From positions 1 to 64,000 of the forward strand of contig CAVWAL010000009.1 of assembly GCA_963752935.1 (NCBI GenBank): DNA of 64,000 bases. Reading direction: 5' to 3'. This document shows, in pieces, positions 18,146 to 27,128 of the stretch (positions within the stretch are counted from its first letter, which is position 1; each line of letters starts with the position of its first letter). The DNA comes from RI-153 sp963752935 (GTDB lineage Bacteria; Chloroflexota; Anaerolineae; Caldilineales; Caldilineaceae). The notes beneath the pieces are model-generated. The model ran no database searches. It was given only the letters and a program-made list of their open reading frames with translations, and was not told the origin of the DNA. Made by a program: the position numbers and the translations under genes.

Positions 18146-18883
18146 TTACTTCTGAGGAGCTTGTGGGTCGTCGTGAACTTGCCAGAATGGCGAAGTCAGC
18201 CCCAATTCCTCAAAGATACCCTTTGCCTCTGCCGCCGTGCGACCACGGTAATTGGGCGAGAGGCGATTGTGATACCAGCGCTGCGCCAACGCCCACAAGG
18301 TAGCAAGCGAGATCACTTCGCCCTGCTCGGTTTGATGTTCCACACGCCATTGCGCCACATGTGCTTCCGACCGGAAGAAGAGGATGGTCGCTCAGGTGAA
18401 GTTCATGTTTTCGTACCAGCGGTGAAAGGGCACCAGCAAGTGCGCCACCGTCTCTTCTCTGGCTTGCCCCAAGAGCGTGCCGGCTTGCACGCCGATGTGC
18501 AACGGATCCTCGCTGCCTGCATAGCATGCTTCGATGGTGGCATCGGCGTGCAGCGCCGCCGGAATGCCGAGCGCATCCCAGGCACAGTTTGCCCAGTAAA
18601 TCTTGTCGGCTATATGGACGCGGAAATCTGTGGGGACAGCGGAGAACGGATTCGCCATGCGAATTTCCATGCTGCCCGGTTCCAGAAAGAAGGCGTGCTC
18701 GGCATCGAGTGCCGTGTAGAGACGGGCCACCTGCTCTGCACTTACACCAAAGTGGGCTGCGGTCTGGTTGAGGGTGGGCGGTTGCGTCGTTTGCGCAAAC
18801 CGTTGGTAGACAAACGTGCGCACTGCCCAGAAGAGAGGTTCGTCTTGATAATTCACGGCGGTGGGGGGAGGCGTATCAGTCAA
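18146..18883 (-). CDS. Organomercurial-lyase-like (MerB family) protein, candidate selenoprotein
   Basis: A single frame of 246 codons broken only by one UGA at codon 164 (18392-18394). Read through, it gives a 245-aa MerB-family protein. There is an N-terminal winged-helix region (~35-60) and then the lyase core with ANCAWDALGIPAAL. MerB of plasmid R831b uses C96, D99 and C159 to cleave the carbon-mercury bond. Here C100 and D103 keep that spacing, C120 matches C117, and the UGA at 164 matches C159. The family consensus around that Cys (FTCATIL-FRSE-H) is read here as FT-UGA-ATILFFRSEAH. Sequence after the stop is fully family-like to residue 245. Selenocysteine insertion is the best explanation, supported by the hairpin at 18364-18377. 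Alternatives are a nonsense mutation or a sequencing error. gltX lies upstream on the same strand. No sel genes are in the window. Confidence 0.85.
18364..18377 (-). promoter_or_regulatory. Putative bacterial SECIS element
   Basis: On the minus strand CTTCC-GGTC-GGAAG forms a 5-bp stem with a GGUC tetraloop. The loop begins 19 nt after the in-frame UGA at 18392-18394. In E. coli fdhF the SelB-bound SECIS also presents GGUC, 18 nt after its UGA. The stem can be extended below a U-C mismatch only weakly. Loop identity and distance are seen; SelB binding is inferred. Confidence 0.7.
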
Positions 18884-18913
18884 GGCTCATCCAATCAGGG
18901 GCTTCAAGATAAG

Positions 18914-18972
18914 TTGGGGCCAGGCCAAGTGCCGGTGATTTCATGCAGGACGTAGCACTTGACCTGCCCCAA
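18914..18972. terminator. Imperfect inverted repeat after gltX
   Basis: TTGGGGCCAGGCCAAGTGC (18914-18932) is nearly complementary to GCACTTGACCTGCCCCAA (18955-18972). It lies between the gltX stop and the MerB-like start on the minus strand and may act as a terminator or attenuator; no T-tract is obvious. Confidence 0.4.
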
Positions 18973-18990
18973 TTTGAGAGTTGACCCGCC

Positions 18991-20520
18991 CTAGGCAACT
19001 ACCTGCTCTGCCAGGACGCGAATTGCGTTGTCCACACGGCGCAGGACTTCGTCTCGGCCCAAGGCTTCCAGGCTTTCGAATAGGGGTGGCGAAACCTGTT
19101 TGCCCGAAATTGCGGCACGGAACGGCCCGAAGAAACTGCCGGCCTTGACATCCATCTCATCGGCAGCAGTGCGGAAGGCGGCCTGAATGGCATCGGCGGC
19201 AAACGGATCGAGCACGCGCATCATCTCTTTTCCCCGCTCCAGCACGGCGATGCTCTGTGCCGCATCCAGCTTCTTCCCCAACAGCAGGCCTGGATCGGTA
19301 TAGACAATGGCATCGGCATCGACGAAGGCCCAATCAAGCCACTCGGCGGCTTCGTCCAGCCGTTTGATGCGCTCCTGGATCAGCGGCACAAGGATGTCGA
19401 GGCGAGCGTCGGCGCGCAAATCGGCTTCGGGCAATCCGAGATCGCGGGCGAGGAAGGGGAGCACGGCTTCCTTCAGGCCAGCAGGCGATAGTTCGCGGAT
19501 GTAGATGCCGTTGATCCACTCCAGTTTGTCGTAGGGCAATACGGCGGGCGACGGATTGACCGCGTGCAGATCGAACCGCTCGATGGCATCCTCGGCGCTA
19601 AAGATCTCTTGCGAAGCATCATAGCTCCACCCCACGTTGCAAAGGAAGTTAAAGAGCGCCGAAGGCAGGTACCCTGCCTCGATGAACTCGTGAACCATCA
19701 CCAGATACTCTTTGCCGGCCACCACCTTCTTGCGTTTGCTCATCTTGCCTTTACCACTCGGATCGAGGATGAGGGGCAAGTGCACCAAAGTTGGCATTTC
19801 CCAACCGAAGGCATCGAAAAGAATTTTGTGCAGCGGCGCCGAGGCAAGCCACTCTTGCCCGCGCAGGACGTGGGTGATCTCCATCAGGTGATCGTCCACG
19901 ACCACAGCAAAGTGGTAGGTGGGCATCCCATCGCTTTTGATCAGCACGGCGTCCTGAAGTTGGCGATTGTCGGTGGTGATGTCGCCGCGGATCAGATCGG
20001 TGAAGGTAGTCGTTCCTTCTTCGGGCACAGCGAGCCGCACCACGGAGGGCAGCCCTTGGGCATCGAGCGCCGCGCGATCCTCTGCCGAAAGATAGCGACA
20101 GTGTCGATCGTAGCCGGGCGGTTGATTGCGCTTGCGTTGTTCCTCACGCACAGACTCCAGGCGCTCGGCAGTGCAGTAGCAGCGGTACGCGTGTCCTTGG
20201 GCGATGAAGGGTTCGACGTACGACGTATAGATGTCTTTGCGCTCGCTCTGCACATAGGGAGCGTACGGGCCGCCGACATCGGGGCCTTCGTCCCAATCCA
20301 GGCCCAGCCAGCGCAAACCGTTCATCATATTTTCAAGGCTATCGGGGTTATAGCGCTTTTGGTCGGTATCTTCGATGCGCAAGATAAACTGGCCGCCGGT
20401 GTGCCGGGCGTAGAGCCAGTCAAACAGTGCTGTGCGCAGGCTACCCAGATGCAGAAAGCCCGTAGGGCTGGGCGCAAACCGAACACGCGCCGGGCGGGAA
20501 TCATGTGTCGAAGTGGTCAT
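18991..20520 (-). CDS. gltX: Glutamyl-tRNA synthetase
   Basis: Class I aminoacyl-tRNA synthetase that charges tRNA-Glu with glutamate. Starting at the ATG at 20520 it is 509 aa, a normal length. The N-terminal RVRFAPSPTGFLHLGSLRT contains the HIGH-type motif HLGS (24-27), and KMSKRKK near residue 256 is the KMSKS loop. The frame is open for 30 further codons upstream, but AGGAG lies seven bases before 20520 and the MTTSTHDSRPARVRFAP start fits homologues. No linked tRNA-Gln amidotransferase genes are in view. Confidence 0.95.
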   Translation of the reverse strand: MTTSTHDSRPARVRFAPSPTGFLHLGSLRTALFDWLYARHTGGQFILRIEDTDQKRYNPDSLENMMNGLRWLGLDWDEGPDVGGPYAPYVQSERKDIYTSYVEPFIAQGHAYRCYCTAERLESVREEQRKRNQPPGYDRHCRYLSAEDRAALDAQGLPSVVRLAVPEEGTTTFTDLIRGDITTDNRQLQDAVLIKSDGMPTYHFAVVVDDHLMEITHVLRGQEWLASAPLHKILFDAFGWEMPTLVHLPLILDPSGKGKMSKRKKVVAGKEYLVMVHEFIEAGYLPSALFNFLCNVGWSYDASQEIFSAEDAIERFDLHAVNPSPAVLPYDKLEWINGIYIRELSPAGLKEAVLPFLARDLGLPEADLRADARLDILVPLIQERIKRLDEAAEWLDWAFVDADAIVYTDPGLLLGKKLDAAQSIAVLERGKEMMRVLDPFAADAIQAAFRTAADEMDVKAGSFFGPFRAAISGKQVSPPLFESLEALGRDEVLRRVDNAIRVLAEQVVA

Positions 20521-20708
20521 CGAATCACTCCTGTCAAAAGGCGAAAAAAAGGTGGTTGCCCCGAAGGCACCGGTAACGAGTAGCCTAACATACCGCGTGC
20601 ACAGCGTCAATCAGAGAGCAGATCAAAACTTTGGAATTTCCTCAAGCTGTGGAAGAATCAGAAAGTCAGGCCGATCGATACACAAGGGACTTTGGGCAGG
20701 AGAAGACG

Positions 20709-21218
20709 GTGAGCGAAATGATTCCCAGCATTCCACCATACGGGCGCCAACTCTTCATTTGTGTCAATGGCAACTGTATCGGCAAAGACGAGGCGACGGC
20801 GCTGCTGCAACAACTGAATGCACTCCATCGCAAACATGGACGGCACCGCTTTAGCCACCCAGAGCGGATCAGCCACGTACCCTGTGGCTGCCTGGGCGTC
20901 TGCACCAGCGGACCGATCCTCATTGTCTACCCTGATGGAATCTGGTATCACAGCGTGGATGAAACCCGGTTACGCCGTATCTATCAGGAGCATTTGATCG
21001 AGGGAAATCCGGTAGAGGAATTTATCTTCCATCGCCACTTTCCGCCGGGAGAGGAACCGGCCTACGCGCCCGATCTGCGCCGCAGCGAAGAGATCGATCC
21101 ACTGTTGCTGGCGGCAGAAGAGGCCGCGGCCAGCAAAGAAGAGAAACAGCATGACATCAGCGAAGAAGTACTTCCGCCTCACGTTGCCGCCGCCCGCGCC
21201 CGACGCCGAGGGCGTTAA
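20709..21218 (+). CDS. Thioredoxin-like [2Fe-2S] ferredoxin-domain protein
   Basis: 169-aa cytoplasmic protein. The N-terminal ~100 residues match the thioredoxin-like [2Fe-2S] ferredoxin fold: FICVNGNC (C18, C23), then PCGCLGVCTSGP (C59, C61, C65) and VYPDGIWY. Such proteins bind one [2Fe-2S] cluster and carry electrons. The C-terminal ~70 residues are charged and of unknown role (HRHFPPGEEPAYAPDL, then Glu/Ala/Lys-rich). I chose the GTG at 20709, which has AGGAG six bases upstream; ATG at 20718 is the alternative. It converges with the hydrolase gene, with a 4-bp gap. Confidence 0.8.
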   Translation: MSEMIPSIPPYGRQLFICVNGNCIGKDEATALLQQLNALHRKHGRHRFSHPERISHVPCGCLGVCTSGPILIVYPDGIWYHSVDETRLRRIYQEHLIEGNPVEEFIFHRHFPPGEEPAYAPDLRRSEEIDPLLLAAEEAAASKEEKQHDISEEVLPPHVAAARARRRGR

Positions 21219-21222
21219 TACA

Positions 21223-22212
21223 TCACGGCTTGGGCGTAGTAGCCCTGAGGATGTAGCGTTCGTAGGGGAGGCCGGCAATGGTGTTCACTGTATTGTCGAG
21301 GTGTGTTCCGCCGCCAGACAGCGTGCGGCTTGTGGTCAAGTACCCCACCCCTCCTGAATGGGCAATCGACCCCAAACAGATTTCCGTGTAGCGCCCCATG
21401 CGTACAGCCCGATTCCAAGACGAGTAAAAGAAGAACGGCCACCGTCCCGGGAAGAGGATCTTTCCCAATCTTTGTGGACGATCATCAGCGCCATATAGAT
21501 GAAAGACATGATCCGCGGCCAGGAGGCCCACGTCACTCCCGAAGATACCGCCCAACGACACGACGAAGATCGGCGCGTCCAGTTCCTCTTTCAGATACGT
21601 GGCGGCGCCGATGGCAATTTGCCCTGCCCCACTGTAGCCGATCAAGATCACGGGCTGCCGTTTTTCGATATCGTAGCCACGCTTGACGAGCGTGTTGATC
21701 AGCACTTGCGCCAGGGCCTGATTGTAGATGGGACCGTACCGCTTGTCGATCGACATCGCCACCTGCCACATGTTGCGCACGTTGATCAAGTAACCCGCCA
21801 GCCGTTCTAGCCAATGCTTGCTCAGTTTGCGTCTTAAGGCCCAACGCCACATCCCCGCGAAGACGGGCTGGCCGGTAAGCGGCAGATTATTGACCGAGTA
21901 CGGGAAAATGTTGTCGATCACCACCGTACGCGGCATAGCAGATGCCAGCCGGCGCAAGAAATTCTGCTCGCGCCGGCTCAACGGTTCTCCAGAAACGCGG
22001 CTAATACCAGACAAGAAGACAATATAGTTCTCGACAATGTCGGGTGCCGGTTTGATCACTGGCGGCACGTCCACATCATCCTGATAGATCTTGTCGCCGA
22101 ACCAGCCGGCCCACCAGCCCAACGCCTCGAACGGGGCCAACGCAGCCCAGATCAGAAGCCCAAGCAAGGCAATTCCGAACAAAGATAGGAGGTTTACAAG
22201 CGGCTCAGCCAT
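21223..22212 (-). CDS. Membrane-anchored alpha/beta-hydrolase-like protein
   Basis: 329-aa protein with an N-terminal membrane segment (VNLLSLFGIALLGLLIWAAL). The cytoplasmic or periplasmic domain has a nucleophile-elbow-like VILIGYSGAGQIAIGAA with Ser in GYSGAG, a plausible acid in HLYGADDRP and a plausible His in GSIAHSGG. This suggests a serine hydrolase, but the substrate is unknown. The start at 22212 overlaps the stop of the upstream YIP1-like gene by 8 bp, which supports this choice over the longer open frame. It is the last gene of the Wzz-like/YIP1-like/hydrolase operon. Confidence 0.68.
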   Translation of the reverse strand: MAEPLVNLLSLFGIALLGLLIWAALAPFEALGWWAGWFGDKIYQDDVDVPPVIKPAPDIVENYIVFLSGISRVSGEPLSRREQNFLRRLASAMPRTVVIDNIFPYSVNNLPLTGQPVFAGMWRWALRRKLSKHWLERLAGYLINVRNMWQVAMSIDKRYGPIYNQALAQVLINTLVKRGYDIEKRQPVILIGYSGAGQIAIGAATYLKEELDAPIFVVSLGGIFGSDVGLLAADHVFHLYGADDRPQRLGKILFPGRWPFFFYSSWNRAVRMGRYTEICLGSIAHSGGVGYLTTSRTLSGGGTHLDNTVNTIAGLPYERYILRATTPKP

Positions 22213-22906
22213 CGATCTTGTCCTCTGGCTTGCGTGGCGGGGCGTTAGGCGGACGCAGTTGCGTGACTCGCCTGCGCAACTTCTCGGGCAGACGCAGGCG
22301 CCGCAGATCGCGCAGTGTCCACTGCGTGGTGACGCCTGTCGTGCGGCGGTGTAGCCACTGTTCGAAGCGCAACAGAGGACGACCCAACGTGCGCCGCCAT
22401 GTTTGTACCAACAGCCAGCCCAGCCCGCTACACGCAACTGCCTGCCAGATCGAGAGGTGTAGCCCGGTCTGTACGGCCACTACCGTTGCCAATAGACTCC
22501 ACACCGCAATGATCAACGCGAAGAGTGAGCCCAAAAACGGTGTAAGGACGAAGAATCCAAGAAGTTGCGGCGCGTAGGCCAATCCTACAGCGCGAGCGAC
22601 GGCGTTGTAAGAGACGTTGCGTTCGAAAAGGTAAACACCCACCAACCAGATCGTCGCCGTCCAAAACAGGTAGCCGACGATGTGGCTACTGGTTGAAAGC
22701 ATAATCGCCAGCCCGAATCGCTGCGGCGAAACACGATTGATAAAGAGGACCAGGCTCTGCGCCAATGCTTCGGATAAGCCGGCCAGGATCACGACGGCCA
22801 ACGCGATCAGAAGACCGTTGCCCGCGATTGTGATGCGGGCGAAGATCTCTGGATCCAGCCCCAACGCCTGTTGAATTGTTTCAAAAAAGCTCGGCATTGC
22901 CGTCAA
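22205..22906 (-). CDS. YIP1-like polytopic membrane protein
   Basis: 233-aa integral membrane protein with about five transmembrane segments (for example ITIAGNGLLIALAVVILAGL, FWTATIWLVGVYLF, LLGFFVLTPFLGSLFALII). The overall pattern, with an N-terminal soluble stretch and the helices spaced as in YIP1/DUF1282-type proteins, supports a loose family call. The C-terminal ~55 residues are basic and cytoplasmic. It sits 17 bp after the Wzz-like gene and overlaps the hydrolase start. Function is unknown. Confidence 0.6.
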   Translation of the reverse strand: MTAMPSFFETIQQALGLDPEIFARITIAGNGLLIALAVVILAGLSEALAQSLVLFINRVSPQRFGLAIMLSTSSHIVGYLFWTATIWLVGVYLFERNVSYNAVARAVGLAYAPQLLGFFVLTPFLGSLFALIIAVWSLLATVVAVQTGLHLSIWQAVACSGLGWLLVQTWRRTLGRPLLRFEQWLHRRTTGVTTQWTLRDLRRLRLPEKLRRRVTQLRPPNAPPRKPEDKIDG

Positions 22907-22923
22907 TCCAATATGGGCTTAAC

Positions 22924-25026
22924 TCAGTGAACAACGTCGACGGCCTGTCCGCGACGCAAAAACGGATCTTTGTCCATGAAATTCAACAGAAACACGCCAA
23001 ACACGGCCAGCATCAGACCAACGAGCCCGGCAAGCGCCACCACCATGAGCAGGCTTGTTTCCTCGATGGCCTCTATGGGTGGAACAGCCGGTGCCGCGAA
23101 CCGCACCTCGCTGTTGGCGGCCGTGTTCGAGAGGCTCAACTCGATGTTCTTGTTGCTGAGCGTTGTGAAGGTCGTCCAGGCCAGGTCACGCTGTTGAACC
23201 AACTGTTGCTCCCTCGCAGTACGCTCTTCGTACTGTGAGCGCAGGTTCTGTAGTTCTTCTTCAAGCGTTGCCAGCGTCTGGTTGATCTCGGTGGTTGCCG
23301 CATCATAGGCTCCCAACTCGTCCAGACTTTGGAATTGCAGCAGTTGAAATGCTTCAGATTGGCCCAACAGAGAAAGAGGGCTTTCACCGGTCTCCCCTTC
23401 AGCCAGTTGCGAAAGCTCGCTCAACCTGAATAGATCTGGGTAGAGCGAACGGATCTCGTCGAAAAGCTCACTGTCCACAGCCAGATCTTGGCCGGTTTCG
23501 GCAATGCGCCCCACGTTATACAGATCCTGATAGCGGGCGGCAATGGCGTCTTTCAGTGACTGCGGTGTGCTATCGGCTGCCGCCTGCAAACCGGCACCAT
23601 CTGCCGAAGTAGTTACCGCAAGCTCTTCGGGCGTGAAGGTATCAAGGAGTTGGTAGCCGTCCCCGGCAGCAAGCGACAAGGAACGTTCTTCAATTTCTGT
23701 CGTCAGCACCGCCAGGCGCTGTCCGATAGCCGAGATCAGCGCATCCAGATCTGCCTCTTGCTCATCTGCGCTGACCGGTTCTTGCAAGCCGGCGTCAAGA
23801 TTGAGTTGTAAGTTGCCGGGCAAGGTAGCCGTTGACGAAAAGACCTGTGTCTTGAGCAGGGTAACGGCCAGTTGATTGCTGACGGCCGCCGCGTTTCCAC
23901 CGTCTGCAACCTGGTTGCGCAGTGTCTCGGCACTACTCATAAGCGCTTCAAGCCGCTGTCTTTCTTCATAGCGCCGCCTCAACTGGGTCAGGTGATCCTG
24001 CACCTGCTCATCAAAGACCGTCACCACTGATTCAAGTTCGGCGGCAATCAAGCGATCGTAGATCTCCAGCCGGGCCTGTCGATCCTGAAAGAAAGCGTTG
24101 AGGCGCGTTTCCACTTCACTGTCAATGTAAGCCGTTACCACCTCTCGCTTGGCATCTTGCTCTTTTTCGAAGGCGAGCAACCGGTTCTGCGCCAAAGCGT
24201 TGATATACGCAGCCGCAATCTCCTGACGGGCGGCCAGCTCTTTGTCAATCAGCGATTGAAGCGCCGTCTGCTTGCCAGTTTGGATACTGGTGATCACGGC
24301 TTCTTTCTCGGCGATCAATCGTTCCACTTGTCTGGCGTTATCGCCGGCAATAAACGACTCTAGATTCTTCTGCGCCTCCTGGTAGGCGGCGCTAGACTGA
24401 TCCAGATCGTTGCGCACCGAGGTCATCAACTCGGCGGGGACGCTCCCATAGAGCGTGTTGACATGTTGCACATAATGATTGGCCCAGGAATTGGCGATCA
24501 GCGCAGAATGCTCGGGTGAATCTGTTACGACGGCAATCCGGATCAGATCGCTATCGGTGCGGCTGGCGGCCGATGTGACAGGTTGCGCTTCGATCATGGT
24601 AAGCAAGAACGCAGGGTTCCGCTCTTCTTCGGTCAAACTATCTCCAAGTTCGGCGATGACGGCTTCGGCCACGGCGCTGTTATTGACGAGCCCCAGCAAA
24701 GCGGAGCGACGAGCATCACCGCGCAGTTGTTGAAGTTCTTCTTCAGACAGGGTACGGTAGCGGTCGTCAAAGGTGATGTCACTTTTAACACGGGCGATTG
24801 CAACGGTTGCAGAGGCCTCATACAGAGGCGGTGTCAGCAGATCCAGGATCAGCATGACGACGCCCGCACCAACTGCTGCCGCTATCGTCAACAGTGCAAT
24901 TTCTCGCCACCATTTGATTATCACTTGAATATACTCGCGCAAATCGATTTCATCATCCATGCGCCATACTTCGGCCGGCGAAGGAGGCATAGACGGCGGC
25001 GATTCACGAAGATTATCGTTGGTCAT
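22924..25026 (-). CDS. Wzz/PCP-type polysaccharide chain-length protein
   Basis: 700-aa inner-membrane protein. Residues ~25-60 (DEIDLREYIQVIIKWWREI and the following helix) are the classic Wzz N-terminal segment, and a second helix lies at ~665-690 (LLMVVALAGLVGLMLAVFGV). Between them is a very long, largely alpha-helical and Glu/Gln-rich periplasmic domain with several predicted coiled coils. There is no C-terminal tyrosine-kinase domain, and no BY-kinase gene follows. Such proteins set polysaccharide chain length or couple export. It is the first gene of a three-gene operon and is divergent from the CapA-like gene. Confidence 0.78.
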   Translation of the reverse strand: MTNDNLRESPPSMPPSPAEVWRMDDEIDLREYIQVIIKWWREIALLTIAAAVGAGVVMLILDLLTPPLYEASATVAIARVKSDITFDDRYRTLSEEELQQLRGDARRSALLGLVNNSAVAEAVIAELGDSLTEEERNPAFLLTMIEAQPVTSAASRTDSDLIRIAVVTDSPEHSALIANSWANHYVQHVNTLYGSVPAELMTSVRNDLDQSSAAYQEAQKNLESFIAGDNARQVERLIAEKEAVITSIQTGKQTALQSLIDKELAARQEIAAAYINALAQNRLLAFEKEQDAKREVVTAYIDSEVETRLNAFFQDRQARLEIYDRLIAAELESVVTVFDEQVQDHLTQLRRRYEERQRLEALMSSAETLRNQVADGGNAAAVSNQLAVTLLKTQVFSSTATLPGNLQLNLDAGLQEPVSADEQEADLDALISAIGQRLAVLTTEIEERSLSLAAGDGYQLLDTFTPEELAVTTSADGAGLQAAADSTPQSLKDAIAARYQDLYNVGRIAETGQDLAVDSELFDEIRSLYPDLFRLSELSQLAEGETGESPLSLLGQSEAFQLLQFQSLDELGAYDAATTEINQTLATLEEELQNLRSQYEERTAREQQLVQQRDLAWTTFTTLSNKNIELSLSNTAANSEVRFAAPAVPPIEAIEETSLLMVVALAGLVGLMLAVFGVFLLNFMDKDPFLRRGQAVDVVH

Positions 25027-25259
25027 GGTAAGTTAGGACCTTGTTACCTTTCCCATCAAGAGAAACTAATAAAAATGCTTGGTTCACGGATTGCGGTCTT
25101 CCAATCCCTGCGCTATGATGGCTGCACTGTGCCTTAACGCCTACTCAGAAAGCCATCTGGCCCGGGCACGTTTGGAGAGACCATTTTAAGGGTATCACTC
25201 CAGCCTGCACCATCCACAATTCGTCATTCTACCGTACTCTAGCTAGGCATCAAAACACT

Positions 25260-27053
25260 ATGAACCTGAAGTCATTATCACGACGCACCATCGCCTTTCT
25301 AAGTATCGTCATGGTTCTGGGAGGGGCGGCGCTGGGCATTTGGTCTTGCAGTCAATTGGGCCAAACAGGAGCCACTGTCTCTGAGGCAGAGATCATAGAC
25401 ACGCAAGCGGAAACCCCAAGCGATTCTGCGAGGGCCATCGCCAACAGCGAAGTTGAAACTGAAACGTTGTCGCTTGAAACCGAACCAACGCCGGCAGCGC
25501 AGGAGAGCCTGCCCGTGGTCATCGCCGTGGATCCTGGCGTCCCGGCCCCCCTTCACCAGGTGATCAACCGGATCGCTGTCTCGAATACAGAGATCTTCAC
25601 AGCGGCTACCGACGCCGTATCGGTGACTCTGCGGGTAGATACCAGCGCCAACGGCAGCGGTTCATCACAGGATGACATCCTCTACCAGGCGCTCTATGCG
25701 GCGGCGACGCGATTCGACACGCTCGACAATGATGTGTCCGCCGACTTTGTACGGGCGCTTTGGCAAGGCACTACGTCACCCGATCACGGCTACGCCACAA
25801 TCGCAGTGATCAGCGATACGTTGCCCGGCCTATCGATGTTATTGGGGACGCCCGGCCCGACGGTGACAGGCTACGCGGATGTAGATGCCGTCACCGATGC
25901 GGTATGGGCGGATACCATATCGCTGGCGCTGTTGCCCTTCGATACACTCATCCCTGAGTTGGCCGTCCTGCGCGTGGACGGGCAGACGCCGGTGGAGAAC
26001 GCCGCTCTCTTCGACGAAAGCGACTATCCCTTCATCGTGCCGATCTACGTACATAGCAGCCGGGCAGACGCGCCGACAGAGACGGTATTGGCAGAGATCG
26101 AGGCGCAGAGCGGCGGCACCAATCGTCGCGATGACAGGCTCACCGTCGTCGCCATGACCGGTGTGACGGCGATGGTACGCCTCACCGCACAACAGATGGA
26201 TCAGTACGGTCCACTCTGGCCCGCCCAATTCATCAGCGACACACTGGCCGCCGCCGACATCACGGCCATCAGCAACGAGGTACCCTTTGTGCCGGGCTGC
26301 ACCACCAACATTGCTCCCGACAACTTGACCTTTTGCAGCCCACCCGAGTATATGGAAACGCTCGAAGCCGTAGGCGTGGATATTATCGGGCTGACCGGCA
26401 ATCATCAGAACGACTACGGGCGCGATGACGCCCTGACCTCGTTGCAGATCTATGAGGAAGCCGGGTTGCCGGTCTACGGCGGTGGCGTCAACAAGGAAGC
26501 GGCGTTTAAGCCGCTCTATTTGGAACACAACGGCAATCGTCTCGCCTTTGTGGGCGCCAATAGTTATGGGCCTCCCTTTGCCTGGGCCACCGACAACGGA
26601 CCAGGCAGTGCAGAGTTTGATCTCAACATTATGTCGGCCACGATCCGCAATATCAAGGCACGCGATTTGGCCGAAGTGGTGTTTGCAGAATTCCAGTATC
26701 AGGAAAGCTACGACGTCTCTCCGCTCTTTGATCAGCGGCAGGACTTCCGCGCCGTCAGCCGTACCGGCGCAGATATTGTCACCGGCGTGCAGAGCCACGT
26801 GCCGCAGGCGATGGAGTTTGAAGATGGGGCCCTGATCCTGTATGGCCTGGGCAATCTCTTCTTTGATCAAATGCAGGGCACGACACGCGATGGGTTGATC
26901 ATCAAACACACGATTTACGAGGGACGGCACATTAGCACACAGATCTTCACAACGGTGATCTACGATTACGGGCAGCCCCATTGGGCAACGCCCGAAGAGC
27001 GAGCGCAGATCCTGAACCGTGTCTTTGCTGCCAGTTTCTGGGAACGACCCTGA
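25260..27053 (+). CDS. CapA family protein (capsule-synthesis metallophosphatase-like)
   Basis: 597-aa exported protein. The signal region ends with GIWSC (Cys30), a possible lipobox. An N-terminal domain of unknown type (~90-310) has periplasmic-binding-like features. The C-terminal ~280 residues match CapA/PgsA: VDIIGLTGNHQNDYG, FVGANSYGPPF, ADIVTGVQSHVPQ and LILYGLGNLFFDQ. CapA proteins have a calcineurin-like fold and take part in poly-gamma-glutamate or capsule anchoring. The divergent Wzz-like operon supports an envelope-polymer role. The start at 25260 lies 233 bp from the Wzz-like start. Confidence 0.78.
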   Translation: MNLKSLSRRTIAFLSIVMVLGGAALGIWSCSQLGQTGATVSEAEIIDTQAETPSDSARAIANSEVETETLSLETEPTPAAQESLPVVIAVDPGVPAPLHQVINRIAVSNTEIFTAATDAVSVTLRVDTSANGSGSSQDDILYQALYAAATRFDTLDNDVSADFVRALWQGTTSPDHGYATIAVISDTLPGLSMLLGTPGPTVTGYADVDAVTDAVWADTISLALLPFDTLIPELAVLRVDGQTPVENAALFDESDYPFIVPIYVHSSRADAPTETVLAEIEAQSGGTNRRDDRLTVVAMTGVTAMVRLTAQQMDQYGPLWPAQFISDTLAAADITAISNEVPFVPGCTTNIAPDNLTFCSPPEYMETLEAVGVDIIGLTGNHQNDYGRDDALTSLQIYEEAGLPVYGGGVNKEAAFKPLYLEHNGNRLAFVGANSYGPPFAWATDNGPGSAEFDLNIMSATIRNIKARDLAEVVFAEFQYQESYDVSPLFDQRQDFRAVSRTGADIVTGVQSHVPQAMEFEDGALILYGLGNLFFDQMQGTTRDGLIIKHTIYEGRHISTQIFTTVIYDYGQPHWATPEERAQILNRVFAASFWERP

Positions 27054-27128
27054 GTTAGTTTTCAGCGAAACTGTAGAGATCGGACATCAAGCCGATGTCC
27101 CGATTTTTCCTTACTGAGGCACTGTTCT

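Noticed and set aside
18146..18883. Reading the MerB-like gene as two separate short genes or a simple pseudogene
   Set aside because: Both parts are in the same frame, flank a single UGA, and the UGA sits at a catalytic Cys position with a SECIS-like hairpin behind it.
25839..26981. Long open frame antisense to the CapA-like gene
   Set aside because: It has no family motif or ribosome-binding site and mirrors the codon pattern of the real gene.
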